DNA from: Euglena gracilis
Lineage: Eukaryota; Euglenida; Euglenophyceae; Euglenales
DNA: 64,000 bases
Direction: 5' to 3'
Assembly (NCBI GenBank): GCA_039621445.1
Contig: CP154954.1
Span: forward strand, 48,525,847-48,589,846
Positions within the stretch are counted from its first letter, which is position 1. Each line of letters opens with the position of its first letter. This document shows, one piece after another, positions 23,971 to 35,555 of this stretch. Position numbers and translations under genes: made by a program. The notes below the pieces were generated by a model. The model worked only from the letters and a program-made list of their open reading frames with translations. It was not told where the DNA came from and made no database searches.

Positions 23971-24600
23971 GGCACGGCCTCCACCACCCGCAGCGTGACC
24001 CTGGCAGCGACCAGCAGCGGGACGCCGACGGTGACGGGTAGCGCCACAGTCTCCCCGAGCCGCAGTGAGACGTGCACGACGAGCGCCACGGAGGCCGGGC
24101 GCCTGCTGGCGGAGGCGAGGGTGGGGGTGGCAAGGGCTGGGGCCCGGTGACTGTGGCCGCTTCGGCTCACCCTCAAGAGGGGGGGTTGGTTTGGGATTCC
24201 TGTCCTTGTCGGTCCCTGAGCCCAACCAGGGCGTATCTTAAAAAATTTTGAACTCACCATCCAGGGGACCAGCCAGCCAGCAGCCTTTTTCCAGCTCCGG
24301 ACCCCCCTCCCCCACATCGAGTTTTTATTTGTTTCCAGCCACCCTAAGGGGGATGGAAAGTAACGGATTCTTTGCTTTCCGGGGGTGCAAAAAAATGGGC
24401 CGAAAATGACCAAAAACACGGGCCTGAACAGGGCTGGCAGGACAACTTTGGGTCAAACAGCAATTGTTTTTGCAAAATTTTCAGTTGTTTGGACATTTTT
24501 GCAGTTTCGATTTTGGGTAAACGGTTTGACCCTCAGTTGGGCTCATCTCCAGCCTGGGACCCCTGGGTTGGGGTGGGGTGTCAGCCGGCAGCCGTTTTCC
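23971..24600 (+). repeat. Diverged array relative A, second part
   Basis: The second half of the Ser/Thr-rich patch continues here (CACCCGCAGCGTGACCCTGG .. GAGACGTGCACGACGAG). Diverged array flank follows (GGTTGGTTTGGGATTCCTGT), then ~350 bp of T- and A-rich sequence without a gene signal. The patch encodes the same Thr/Ser run as the array. Confidence 0.7.
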
Positions 24601-25098
24601 TGTATGCCTCTGGGTTCAATTTTGCACAACAGCCTCGAAAGTTAATCCTCCATGGAACGTGTGGATCAGGGCCGAAAGACTATCACCTTTCCACTCATAT
24701 GGGTCGGTGGGCAACTGGCGTATGGGCAGCCGGCAGCCCCAGCTGGGGTCCGAGGGGGACAGGCAGCCCCACCCGCAGCGCAACGCCCACCAGAACCCCC
24801 ACCCGCAGCAGCACCGAGAGCCACACCCGCACCGCAACCCGGCCTCCGCCGGCCCTGGGGATACCCGGCCCCCACCACCAGAGATCGTTGGGGATGATGG
24901 GCATTTGGTGGGAGGGAGGTGAGGCCGGTGCAGGCGAGAAGGGGGCCGTTGCGGGGCACAGGGGCTGGGAGGCTGGCAGCGGAGCGGGGCTGCTGGCCGC
25001 GGACGCCGGGGTCCGACCCCCACAGGGTCGGCATCGCCCACCAAGAGTGCAACGGGGACGGGCAGCCAGACGGAGACCGGCAGTGAGAGCGGCACGGG
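24601..25098 (+). repeat. Diverged array relative B, first part
   Basis: This segment is closely similar to 21,990-22,475, including CAGCCTCGAAAGTTAATCC and the GGTCGGCATCGCCCACCAAG start of the second patch. It ends at the same insertion point (GGCACGGG, 25091-25098). The whole ~2.6-kb stretch from here repeats relative A, so a segmental duplication copied both the unit and its inserted element. Confidence 0.8.
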
Positions 25099-26557
25099 CA
25101 GGCGCCTGTTGCGGAAAACGGCCTAAAATGTTCTAAGAGGACTCAATATGGCCTATGAGGGCCTAAAATGGCCTAAAACAAAACTTTTGAAAGAAATGGT
25201 GAGTCATAGTTATATGCCTTTGCCATCCATGAAGGTTCAAGGGTTGTAGCACATTGCAAGCATAGCAGGCCTTCCGGTGGATGACCCAGCTTAAATCAGC
25301 CCCAAATGGCCTGAAGTGGCCGAACCCGATCGTCATTGATTCCTCCACTTCAGATTGCAAAGTCCTCTTTTGACTTATTTGTATGGCCAGGGTTCAAAAT
25401 CCCGTTCCTCAAAATCCACAATCCTTTCTCCTCACCAACAAGAAGTCAGAATCACTTCATCCTCAATGAATTCTGGTGTGGTGGGGATCCCTGGCTCTTG
25501 GTTCTGGAAAAAACACCCAGGAAGGGGAGTGCAAATTGTGGGACTTGAATAAGACCCGCCGCAATGTGGAACACAGGCCGCAATTTCGTTCTTCATTTTC
25601 CACGTCTTTCAAGAATTCTTTTCAGGACTTTTCCCGCTGGAATTCAAGAAAACCAATATCCTCTGGTGAACATTTGAAGTTTCTTCTGCATTTTGCACTG
25701 GTTCCTTGATGTGGAATTGTTTCATTACAATAAAGAGTTCCGTGTGTTCTGATTGTACTGATCTCTTTGATGCTTTTTTTTAAGCGATTCAATTTTTTTT
25801 TTACCGTTGGAGCTGATAAACCCCAGGTTTGGTTCTGGTGCCATTGGATTTCCTTAAAAGGGTTCGGTATTGGTTGTTTTGCATCCATCCCTCTCATTTT
25901 CACTAATTTGCCTGACAGAAGGAACAGAAAAATCCTCCCATTCAGAATTCCCCTTGGCGAAAAATGTGATCGCAGAGGGAAGTAAGGTTTGATTGAAGCT
26001 CACCAGGAATTTCAATGAAGTTTTGTGCAATTTATCGAAGTTTTCTGCACCATATGCATGCACTGCTTTCCATTGCTTTTTGGAGTTTTTGGAGTAATCT
26101 CCAAAATTCCAAAGTTAAGCTTTTAAACATTTGAGTTTTTGAGTTGAAGAGAACGAGGAATTGGTATGACTTCTGTTGAAATGTGTGATTCTCTTAGGTG
26201 TTCTGTCCAGAAATCCCCCCGGCATTTCAAACGTTTGTCCATTATATTTCGCCCGGCAAAGTTTTTTCCCACAGTGAATGCTTCCCTTCAATGAGCCCCT
26301 CACAGAAGTGTTATTGGTGAGGGTGTAACTTCGGCTTTGCAGAGCTTTTCCACTGTTTGCTCATTTCCCATCAACTATTCATCATTTTTCTTGCCGTTCG
26401 TATTTGAATTACCCCAGAACCATGTGCCACACAATTTAATTTGATTCGGAAATTGAGCTGTTCTGGACCCCCACCTGTGGGCGATAATGGCCTAAAGGGT
26501 AAATGGCGTTGAATGAATTTAATGGGCAAATGTTTTGGGCTGGACCACAGGTGCCTG
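25099..26557. mobile_element. CA-TIR element with 8-bp TSD, copy 2 (co-duplicated)
   Basis: This is the same element as 22,476-23,970, with the same ends (CAGGCGCCTG left, CAGGTGCCTG right) and the same flanking GGCACGG(G/C) octamers (25091-25098, 26558-26565). It is 1,459 bp, differing from copy 1 by small deletions, such as loss of the doubled AAGTCTGCATCTGAAGTGG segment, and by point changes. The identical target site means the second copy came from duplication of the locus, not from a new insertion. Confidence 0.8.
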
Positions 26558-27007
26558 GGCACGGCCTCCACCACCCGCAGCGTGACCCTGGCAGCGACCA
26601 GCAGCGGGACGCCAACGGTGACGGGTAGCGCCACAGTCTCCCCGAGCCGCAGTGAGACGTGCACGACGAGCGCCACGGAGGCCGGGCGCCTGCTGGCGGA
26701 GGCGAGGGTGGGGGTGGCAAGGGCTGGGGCCCGGTGACTGTGGCCGCTTCGGCTCACCCTCAAGAGGGGGGGTTGGTTTGGGATTCCTGTCCTTGTCGGT
26801 CCCTGAGCCCAACCAGGGCGTATCTTAAAAAATTAAGTTACCTCAGGGGGGGTCTCCAGCCAGCCAGCAGCCATTTTCCAGCTCCGGACCCCCCTCCCCA
26901 CCCGTCAACGAGTTTTTATTTATTTATTTCCATCCACCTGAAGGGCGGATGGACAGTGACGGATTTTTCGCTTTGCAAGAATGAGCCAAAAAAAAAAAAA
27001 AAAAAAA

Positions 27008-27049
<42 letters not shown>

Positions 27050-27141
27050 AAAAAAAAAAAAAAAAAAAGAAAAAAACAAAAAAAAAAAAAAAAAAAAAAA
27101 ACAAAAAAAAAAAAAAAAAAAAAAAATGGAAAATAAAAAAA

Positions 27142-27190
<49 letters not shown>

Positions 27191-27640
27191 AAAAAAAAAA
27201 AAAACAAAAAAAATGGGAGAAAATGGGTTGGAACATGGCTGGCGGGACAAATTTGGGGTCAAAACACAAGTTTTTTTTTGCATAATTTGCAGTTTTTGGG
27301 GGCATTTTTGCAGTGTCGATATTTGGCACCCACCCTGAGTCGGGCCCATCACCAGCCCAGGACACCTTCGGGGGGGGGGCAATCAGCCAGCAGCCTTTCT
27401 CCAGCCAGCTCGCTGGCGTGGATGGTGCATCACGGGACCGGAATGGCTGTGGATGGAAACTGGGCCAGACTCAGTATTTTTTTGCCAACTGCCAAAATGG
27501 GGGCCTTGAATCGCTGGTCAATGCGACTGCAGTGCCCAGCCAGCAGCGGTTCCCCTGACTGCCGCCGTCCCTGGCAACGGCCCCGGCGGTGAGGGGGTGG
27601 AATACAGACAACACTGTGCACAACCGTGAAACATCGCTGT
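26558..27640 (+). repeat. Diverged array relative B, second part, and flank
   Basis: Ser/Thr-rich patch remainder runs to ~26,740, then array-like flank. After the poly-A tract, further array-like text appears at 27,330-27,640 (CCAGTCCATCACCAGCCCAG-like and GGACCGGAATGGCTGTGGATG). There is no gene beyond the patch. Confidence 0.65.
26986..27213 (+). repeat. ~225-bp poly-A tract with scattered C and G
   Basis: The run is almost pure A. At the matching place in relative A (~24,385-24,410) there are only short A-runs (GCAAAAAAATGGGCCGAAAA). It is thus an expansion in this copy, with no sign of a retrotransposed RNA: no duplication of the flanks is visible. Confidence 0.85.
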
Positions 27641-28540
27641 GTTCCAAATAATTGCCTCCTGCATGTGCACAACAGCCTCAAAAGTTAATCCCCCATGAAA
27701 CGTGTGGATTAGGGCCGAAAGACTACCACCTTCCCACTCATATGGGTCGGTGGGCAATTGGCGTATGGGCAGCCGGCAGCCCCAGCTGGGGTCCGAGGGG
27801 GACAGGCAGCCCCACCCGCAGCGCAACGCCCACCAGAACCCCCACCCGCAGCAGCACCGAGAGCCACACCCGCACCGCAGCCCGGCCTCCGCCGGCCCTG
27901 GGGATACCCGGCCCCCACCACTGGAGATCGTTGGGGATGATAAGTGTTAGACACCAGGGGTGGAATTTCACCGGGTTACGGGGAGAGGGGGGCAGGTAAA
28001 GGCTGGTTTAGGCGGTGGCCGTCACAGTCGGTAAGGAGCGTTGGGTGGGGGGCACCTGATGGATGGGGGCCACGGGGATGGGGGCTTTCGTGCTGGGCAC
28101 GGGGGCTGGGACCCCTCTGCAGGCTGGGAGGCTGGCCGCGGGGCCTGCGGACGCCAGGGTCCGACCCCCACAGGCTCAGCGTCGCCCACCACGAGCGCCA
28201 CGGGGACGGACAGCCAGACGGAGAGTGGCAGCGAGAGCGGCACAGCCTCCGCCACCCGCAGCGTGACCCTGGCAGCGACCAGCAGCGGGACGCCGACGGT
28301 GACGGGTAGCGCCACAGTCTCCCCGAGCCGCAGTGAGACGCGCACAGCGAGCGTCACGGAGGCCGGGTGCCTGCTGGCGGAGGCGAGGGTGGGGGTGGCA
28401 AGGGGCGGGACCCGGTGACTGTACCCGTTGCGGCTCACCCGCAAGGGGAGGAGGGGGTGCGTTTGGGATTCCCATCCCTGTTGCTTCCTGGGCACAACTG
28501 CTGACCTAGGGAGAAGACACTGGCCCGAAGGGATTGTGGA
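27641..28540 (+). repeat. Diverged array relative C, with intact second patch
   Basis: This is a third relative, with first patch from ~27,810 and second patch from ~28,172. Here the second patch is uninterrupted (GAGAGCGGCACAGCCTCCGC), which gives the empty-site form of the element insertion in relatives A and B. The patch again reads as Ser/Thr-rich, ending at a TGA near 28,418. The sequence then leaves array similarity by ~28,540. Confidence 0.75.
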
Positions 28541-31500
28541 TGTAAACTGAACCATCTGTCAATTTAGTGGACTGCAGTGATCATTTTTGCTTTTTTTTTG
28601 CACAATATGTTGCTTTGCTTCAACTTTGCATTGCTTTTACAACTCTTAGGTTTTATCAATGAATCACCAATCTTTTTTTCTTGACATATCAGGAATGTCT
28701 GTTTGTTGTGACTTTAATCACATGTCTGCTTTTTTTTAGACACATAGTTTATGTTATCCTGTGTTTTTTGATCGGTCCATTTGATCGGAAGCAGAATCTT
28801 TGTTGTGTTGCTTTGTCCAGTGGGCGCAGCATACAGCTGAGTGGTTTGTACATGGATGGACCATCCAGGATCCTGTCAGGTTTTGTATTTTCTGGGCCTT
28901 GAGAACGACGTGGAACTCCCCCATCGTTAATGCCTTCGATGGGCGCCGCCTCCTTCCCCGCCGCCAGCCGGGTCCCGCCAAAGACGGCCCCCCAGCCCTT
29001 GTCTCCCGCCATGGCTTTCCTGCTTGCCCCGGTGGGTCAGTCCTGTCCCCAGCCCTTAGCCCCGCACCAGAGTTCGGGCCCGGCAGCGTGTCTGTCCTCC
29101 TTGTCTCCGCGGCTGGGGTTTGGGGCGACCGATGCCGGGGGGGAGGTGGTGGGGGGGCAGCAACAACCGCCTCCCCGCCAGCCCCAAGGGCGGCCAAGAG
29201 GGGCGGGGACGAGGGAGGGGAGGGGGGGGACGGGTCCGGGGTCCGGAGGTGGACGGGGGCCACGGGGTGACCGGGAAGCGATGCCCCGTCGCCCGCCCCG
29301 CCCGGCGCGCTGTCCCACACGGCGTCCGCCTCGCCCAGCCGCACCACCACCCGCTCGGCGCCTCCGGCCACCGGGTGCCTGCGACACACCCTCCCGTGGG
29401 TGCTTGGCAATGGTTTGGTGTGCTTGGGCGGGGGGGGAGGGGCTTCTGAGGCTGTCGAATCCCTGCAGGGTTGTTTGCTTGGCCTCCAGGCAGGATGCTG
29501 ATGGTGGCCAGGAGGGGAGGGGCAGGATTGTTTTTTAGGGGGCAGTCTGACCAATCTCTTCCCTTCTCACCCGAATAAGCTTTTTTCCTTCCGTAGAGCT
29601 TTGTGGCGGTCATGTATTTTTTTGTGTATTTTTTGATGTATTTTTTTGATTTTTAAATGCCGCCGAAGACACAATTCTGGAACATTTCAAAATCCCATAT
29701 CCTTTGATTTTCCCCACTGGACGTCGACCTACCTCCACTCCTCAAAGAGTGAGGGTCCGGAACCATCCCGCTCAGCTCTCCCTCCCCTGCTCATTTTAAT
29801 GTCCTGGGGAGGGGTGGGTATTCATAAGATAGCAGACTCAGCTGATGGGTTCTATTGTGCTGAAGGGCAGGGCGAGGCACTGCACCTCCTTAGCCAGCAA
29901 AACAGGCGCCTGCTGCCTCCAGTCTCCTCACACTCCACCAATGTTTCCCTACCCATTTGGCTCCTTGGACCTCGATCCCATGTCATGCAGCACCCACCCG
30001 CCAGCCACCCACCCGCCCGCCCCCACAAATGCATGCGCACGCACAGCTATACACCACGCTCAGCCAAACGCCGATGTTCACACGCTCAATTTTATGGTCT
30101 CCTCAAGCGATTGAGAGCCGACGGCCTTCCCCTTTTCTCTTGCAAGTGACCAGGTGCACTGGTCATGGACTCGCATGGTCCACCCCCAAGGGGAAAAAGA
30201 TCGGCGTGGCCGGGGGACACACGACATGGCTGTTCCCCCTTGGGGGGAGTCTGCCCCTCCCAACGTGGCGCGCGCCACCAAGTTTTCCACCCTTTCCCGG
30301 ACCTCATAACACAGACGCTCCTGTGTCTCTCCCCTCTCCGGGGTTTTGTGAAGCCAGATGGCTCCCCTGGGGCCCTGCGGACCCGCCGAGCCGGGGCTCC
30401 GGTGCGACGCGGGTTGCCCCGCCCAGTGGGCTCCCGCGGCCACGGTGACGCAGGTGCTGCCCGCCGACCTCGCCACCGCCACCCGTGTGTCTACCTCCCC
30501 CCCCCCCCGCGCAGCACCCACATTTTTTGATCTGGCTCTGGTGCCGGGATTGGCGTTGTTTTCATGTCGGTGTGGCTTGCCACAACTACGGCAGTGACGT
30601 TTTTCTCCTGTTTTTCCCCCTTAATATTAACACCATTTGATGTGGCGGTGGATCCAGGGAGAAGTTCCACCCTTGGGCAACAGAGCGGTATTCAGGGCCT
30701 GTGATGCGACGGGCGGGACGCATCGCAAAGATCCACTTGCCCTCAACCTCCGCTCCTCACAGGTCGCCGGGGGAAGGTGATCCGAGCACGCGCCCCACGC
30801 CGCATCTCCAAGACTCAGACCATGGTGATGAACATTTTGTGGGTGTGCCGCGTGTGAGGCATATGTGGATGGAGGTTGACTTGCCATGCACAGATGTACC
30901 TGCTGGGCAGTGCAAGAAGCTGATGGGAGCGAACGTTTCCGCAAACTCCAACCTTTCTTGAGGAGGAATTTCAACACCAGCAGATGGTTGATATCCAGTG
31001 CCCCCTCCATACAAGCACTGTGTCGCTGGCCGATCCCCCTCCCTGGGTGGGTGACTGGGTTGTGTGTTGTGTTTTTTTTTCCTTCACAGTGACTAACTGG
31101 TTTTTGGAAATCCACCAGCATGACGAAGGCACCGGAATTTTTCACGTGTGTGGTCAATTTTCCCTTGGGTCCCAGACTGGTCACACGGGGGGGGGGGGTA
31201 TTGACTGACGGGTTTCGCTAGAAAATGACTGGCCAGTTTTGGGAAGAGTGGAAGTGATCTCCCTCTTCCCCGGGGGTCATAAGAAATGTATGGTCTCCTC
31301 CTTCCTTTGCACCCTGCTCCCCTGTCGCACCTGTCGCAGGGCGTCTCACTCATTTGCCAGCTTGTTGCGGCCACCTGCCTCTGGGTGCATCTCAGCCCCT
31401 GGCTGGCAGGTGTGCCGCCCCTCGTTGTGAGACTTTGTGACGTGTGAGAGGGACCCCTCCCAGATAACGACGGGTCGTCGTCAGCTCTTTGCGTTGGTCA

Positions 31501-32044
31501 GAAATCCATGTGGGGGGGGAGAGTTTTGGTTCAATTGGCGTCGTCACAGAGGCCTCATTGTTAATAAGGGAGGAGGTCGTCACACATGACGGATGACAGA
31601 CAGCCTCTCTGAGAATATTAATATTTAAAATTGTTGATGAGGATGTGCAGACTCTCATTGGGTCTACTCCTCTCCTAGGCAGTGCCAGGCAGTGGTCATT
31701 CACTCCTGTATTCTGCTTCTGTGTGAACCTGAGTGTACAGAGAAATTTGCTTCTGCATTTCGCCTGCAGATTCCTGGGGTCGTTATATCGCTTAAAGTAT
31801 TGCTTTTCAAAAAACCATATCTTCTTCCATCTTCAATCTGAATTGACTTTTTGTCCCGACCAGGGTTAATTTTTTGTGCAGACCGGCTATGATTTGGTGT
31901 GAGCCTGCCGCTGCCTCCGTTCCCTTCGCAGGGGACGATCTATCGGCGTTCCTGGAGTGGAATTTCTCGTGAGATGCCTCGGTGTGCCCCTGTAGGTCTG
32001 AGCTTGTGGGCTTCCGCAGCCGTCAACTAGGTTTTCATTTGCAG
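28541..32044. other. Mostly non-coding region with unassigned GC-rich patches
   Basis: AT-rich sequence to ~28,880 shows nothing. GC-rich patches at about 28,900-29,010, 29,270-29,400, 30,345-30,520 and 30,763-30,960 look like exons by composition. The 29,270-29,400 patch has plausible acceptor and donor only on the minus strand (TGTCGCAG and CCCG|GTCACC in minus sense). The 30,763 patch has a good plus-strand acceptor (CTCCGCTCCTCACAG). None gives a product I recognise and no consistent gene model emerged. The rest holds homopolymer runs and no tRNA or rRNA. Confidence 0.4.
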
Positions 32045-32260
32045 GGACGGGCCGTGGGGTTTCCTGATGGCGGAAAGGCTTAAGCCCTGCAAGGTAGGCC
32101 TTCGGCAGGACCTGCTGTTCCCTGCTCTGCACAGGCCCCACCACGCACCACCCATTCGGGGGACGCATGCGTCGTGCGGGAGGAACGGTATTGCCTCGTG
32201 CGGGGGACCGGCCAGGGCGGACCGCCGCACGACCAACATTGGAGGCAGGCTTCTTTTTAA
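32045..32260 (+). CDS. Two-exon 3' end of an unidentified gene
   Basis: Exon 32045-32093 lies between a canonical acceptor (GTTTTCATTTGCAG) and donor (AAG|GTAGGC) and reads DGPWGFLMAERLKPCK. The next exon, 32135 to the TAA at 32258-32260, follows CCTGCTCTGCACAG and is in phase; it reads GDACVVREERYCLVRGTGQG, then PPHDQHWRQASF. The joined frame has no stop, and splice sites and phase agree, which favours a real plus-strand gene whose upstream exons may be among the GC-rich patches at 28.9-31.8 kb. I do not recognise the family. The exon may be extended or the reading wrong; the stop lies just after a GC-rich stretch ends, as expected of a terminal exon. Confidence 0.4.
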
Positions 32261-32985
32261 GTCAGAAGACCCCCCCCCCACTCACCACACAGCACAGCAC
32301 AGCTGAGCCAGAAGCGAAGTTAGCGCCGGCCATAAACAGACAAGAAGCCTTAGTGCAACTAAGGGGGGGGGGTGGGTGGGTGGGTCTGGGCCGGAGGCAC
32401 CGGGTATACCTTTCCAGTGCGAAGCGCCGAAATTTTTTGAAAATTGCCTTTAACGGGCCCGATTTGGGGGGGGTCCCCGCCCCCCCCCCCGGGGGGACCC
32501 CTGATGAGTGGTCCCTAGGGCAATAATGATGAGTGGTCCCGCGCCACCCTGGGTGGGTGGGGGGGACCCCCCCTCCCCCCCGGGGGTCTTAAAAAGAAGC
32601 CTGATTGGAGGGGACTGCGGTGAACAGTGCGACCCGGCAAGATTTGACACGACAAGGTGGTTACGTTGAGTCCTTTTTTCATGATTGTGCTGCTGTTTCT
32701 TGATGCTTTGATATGCCTTATTGCTCTGGCATGGGAGGAAGTGCTTTCAGAGCCCACATGTTTCAAAGTGGGCATCCCAAGGGGGTATCCCAAGGGCCTC
32801 ATCGAACTTGAATCCTCCTGTGTACCAAATTTTGGAGAACACAAAAAAACATGCAAACCAGAAGGGCTTTGAATCTATTTGAGCCCGAAACGTTTTTCTC
32901 GAAACCTTCTTCTTTTGGGATTTTCGCTTGAGGTGACCGCCATTGGGGAAGGTCGTTCGCAGGGGCTCCACAATCATTTGGAATT

Positions 32986-32993
<8 letters not shown>

Positions 32994-33016
<23 letters not shown>

Positions 33017-33018
33017 TG
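32994..33018 (+). repeat. (CTG)n microsatellite
   Basis: About eight GCT/CTG units are flanked by GTT units. On the minus strand they would read as a poly-Ala or poly-Ser run, but no exon context is visible. Confidence 0.85.
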
Positions 33019-34365
33019 TTGTTGAACCGTGCTGGAGGACCGCCTCCTCGTCTGAAGCCCCCCCCCCCCAGAAAAAATTTACCCCCATCCCCCGCCACTT
33101 TGATATCCCCAAGTCTGGGTCAGTCAGTCCTCGGCCCAGCCGCCGGGTGTCGCCCTGTCCCCCAGCGCTACGCTGCCCCCCTCGCCTATGTAATGTTCCC
33201 CCGCTGCTCGTTTGCCCCTCTGGGGTGCCCATGTCTTGGCGCGGAGGCCCTGCAGTCCTGACTGCATGGGGCTGCAGTCAGCCCCATGCTCTGAAAAGTC
33301 CCTGCATTCTGCTCGCATAAAAATTGGTATAAAATCCCAGGAGAGGGAGATGCACTTTGCACTATTTTTGGGTGAAACTGTGCAGTTTTTTTCCCAGCCT
33401 TTTTGCCATGGTGTTTTTGAGGAAAAATCTGTGCAGGAGATTTTTTTCTGGTTTTCTCTTTCGATATTAAAAAAAACTTACATTTTTTTCAGTCTCTAAA
33501 TATTAGGTCCCAGATAACACCTTGTGTTAAACCACCTGGAGTGCATCATTTTTCACGTTTTATTTTCCTTGCGAAGGGGGGGCAAAACTATTTGGACAGA
33601 TCCTTTTTCGGCCTCTCCCCCTGCAGAGTTATTTGGAGGGTTTCCTACCCACCTGGAGATTGTGTCCAGACCCGAGTGAGTACAGAGAGTACAGAGGTTG
33701 GACACAGGTTTCCACGAGGACAGGTCAGCAAATATGGGAGTGGGATATGGCTTCCTGGGCGGTTATCTGACTCTCTTCTGACACAAAGATCCGAAAGCAA
33801 ATCTTCACATATTTGGGATTGAACACTGAAAATAATATTGAATTTTTACCCAAATCCGTAAACGACGACGTTTCTCAGCAACAAAAAATGTGCAAATCCT
33901 CAAAACATCATTAGGAGACAGGTCAGCGGCGCAAAGGTAGGAGAGAGATCCCAAAGACAAATTAAAAAGTTTCTGGGGGGGGTGTCAAAATCAAACCAGG
34001 TGGTCATCCGAATGTTTCAAATGTTCCAGATATGCAAGTGGGAGTGTTCCTGGTATTGCTTGCAACTGGTCCTTGCTTTCCAATTCATTTGTGGTGTATG
34101 GCGTGGCCCCCGGAGAGAAGTAAGATTCACAGGGCAGGTGATTGCCCTCCTGTCAGTTTCTGTTAGCTTCGGCTTGCAACTGATGGAACCTTCCAGCTTG
34201 AATTTATTGCTTCTTCCATCATTTTTCACTCTTGTGTAGGCACAAACCCCCGGCCCACACCCATATCCTGCAGTCCACTTTTTCGTAAACAAATTTTTTG
34301 CTTGTCCTGAAAGCTTTGGTTTGGTGAGACATTGCTGATTATTTCTTCCAAATAGCCTCAAATCG

Positions 34366-34420
34366 ACCATTTGACCATTTGACCATTTGACCATTTGACC
34401 ATTTGACCATTTGACCATGG
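34366..34420 (+). repeat. Octamer repeat (TTGACCAT)n, ~6-7 copies
   Basis: Perfect head-to-tail 8-bp repeats end in CCATGGACTATCGGACC. The minus strand reads as an eight-residue peptide repeat (MVKWSNGQ), a consequence of the 8-bp period. Confidence 0.9.
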
Positions 34421-34765
34421 ACTATCGGACCCATCGGACTATAGAACAGGGGTGTTTGCCCCCTGTTCAGAGGGAGCATAGTAATTTTTTTGGGGCCAGG
34501 TTGCCATCTTTTTGCCCAACCTCCATATCCATGCACTCAGGTGCTGAGATGGGTCGGATTAAAATGACACCTGAGATTTCATGCACCAGTTTCATTCCGT
34601 TTCCGAGATTCAGAATGCAGTTGGCAATGAAACCATTCTCAGTGCTGGAAATGGCTTTCATTTCTTTTCTCCCTGGCACACTGCAACACCCGGTGCATAT
34701 TTTCCCATAAACAAACAAACAAACATTGGGTAAATAAACAAATTTTGCTTCGTTTCATTTTTCAG

Positions 34766-34947
34766 GAGTTCAATCCCCCCCAGCTGGATGCCGAGCATCT
34801 GATCGCCCCTTCCTGTGCCTTGGCCCGTGCACAATGTGACGGGCGGCAGCGACTGTTTGCCCTTACGAAGCCCCTCAGCCTTGCTGCCGAGGGCTTTGCT
34901 CATGTAGTGCCGCTGCCTCCCCGTCCCATCGGTGCACAACGAAGGGT
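34766..34947 (+). CDS. Candidate exon of an unidentified gene
   Basis: After a strong acceptor (CGTTTCATTTTTCAG) the frame reads EFNPPQLDAEHLIAPSCALA, then CDGRQRLFALTKPLSLAAEG, and reaches a possible donor at CGAAGG|GTTTCC. Composition and the acceptor support coding on the plus strand. The minus strand is also open here, so the strand is not certain. I do not recognise the product. It could be the 3' part of the gene suspected upstream, because EMG1 begins 0.6 kb downstream with its own ATG. Confidence 0.3.
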
Positions 34948-35555
34948 TTCCTGGGACCCACATCCCAAGCCCTGGTTGATTGTTGATATTTTCGGCCTTG
35001 TTCGTTTTTATTGCTTGGTTGATTGGGGTCTCTGTCCCATCCCCCCCCCCCCAGAAATGGTGACCCCCGTGAGGGTGTGTCACCGACGGGTTATCATTTT
35101 GGGCCTGCACCGACGGACTCATGCTTACTAGTCTTTTACAGGGCCTCCGTAAAGTTGTCAGCCAAGTTTGCATGCAACGATTTGTCAGGTGGCAACCCCC
35201 CCAGGGGGGGGGGGCAGGACTGTCAAGGAGTTCCCGAAACTCCATGGGTGGTGGGTCAGGCCCCCCCCTTCGCCACAGTTTTTCTTCACTTCCAGGGACG
35301 ACGCCAAAAAGGGGGGATTCAGAGCTTTTTCCTTGGTCGGTGCCATCGTGGGAGGGGGGTCGACTGCCCCCCCCCACCAGGCCTTCCCCCACAGCCCTCG
35401 GCCCCCCCCGCCCCTGGATCCTGAAGGTTTCCTGTGGTGGCGCGTCAGGGAGTTCCGGGGACCCTCAAACCTGTGCCTCTGCGCCCCCGAATCAACCCCC
35501 ATCCCCCTGCCCCTCCCGCCTCTCTCCGGCCAGGGGCGGTGCGGCCTCCCGTCTC

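Larger units (their letters stand above)
32261..34765. other. Intergenic or intronic region, no supported gene
   Basis: It contains a ~70-bp repeat at 32,303-32,370 that recurs in EMG1 intron 1, GC-rich inverted G/C runs (32,460-32,590), a (CTG)n microsatellite near 32,994-33,018, and a (TGACCATT)n repeat near 34,368-34,418. Open frames are short, low-complexity or unconvincing. Confidence 0.6.

Noticed and set aside
26659-27382. Lys-rich and Phe-rich ORFs
   Set aside because: Produced by a poly-A tract.
34766-35392. Minus-strand 244-codon ORF opposite the 34.77-kb exon
   Set aside because: The plus strand has the strong TTTCATTTTTCAG acceptor; minus-strand splice context is absent, though the strand remains uncertain.
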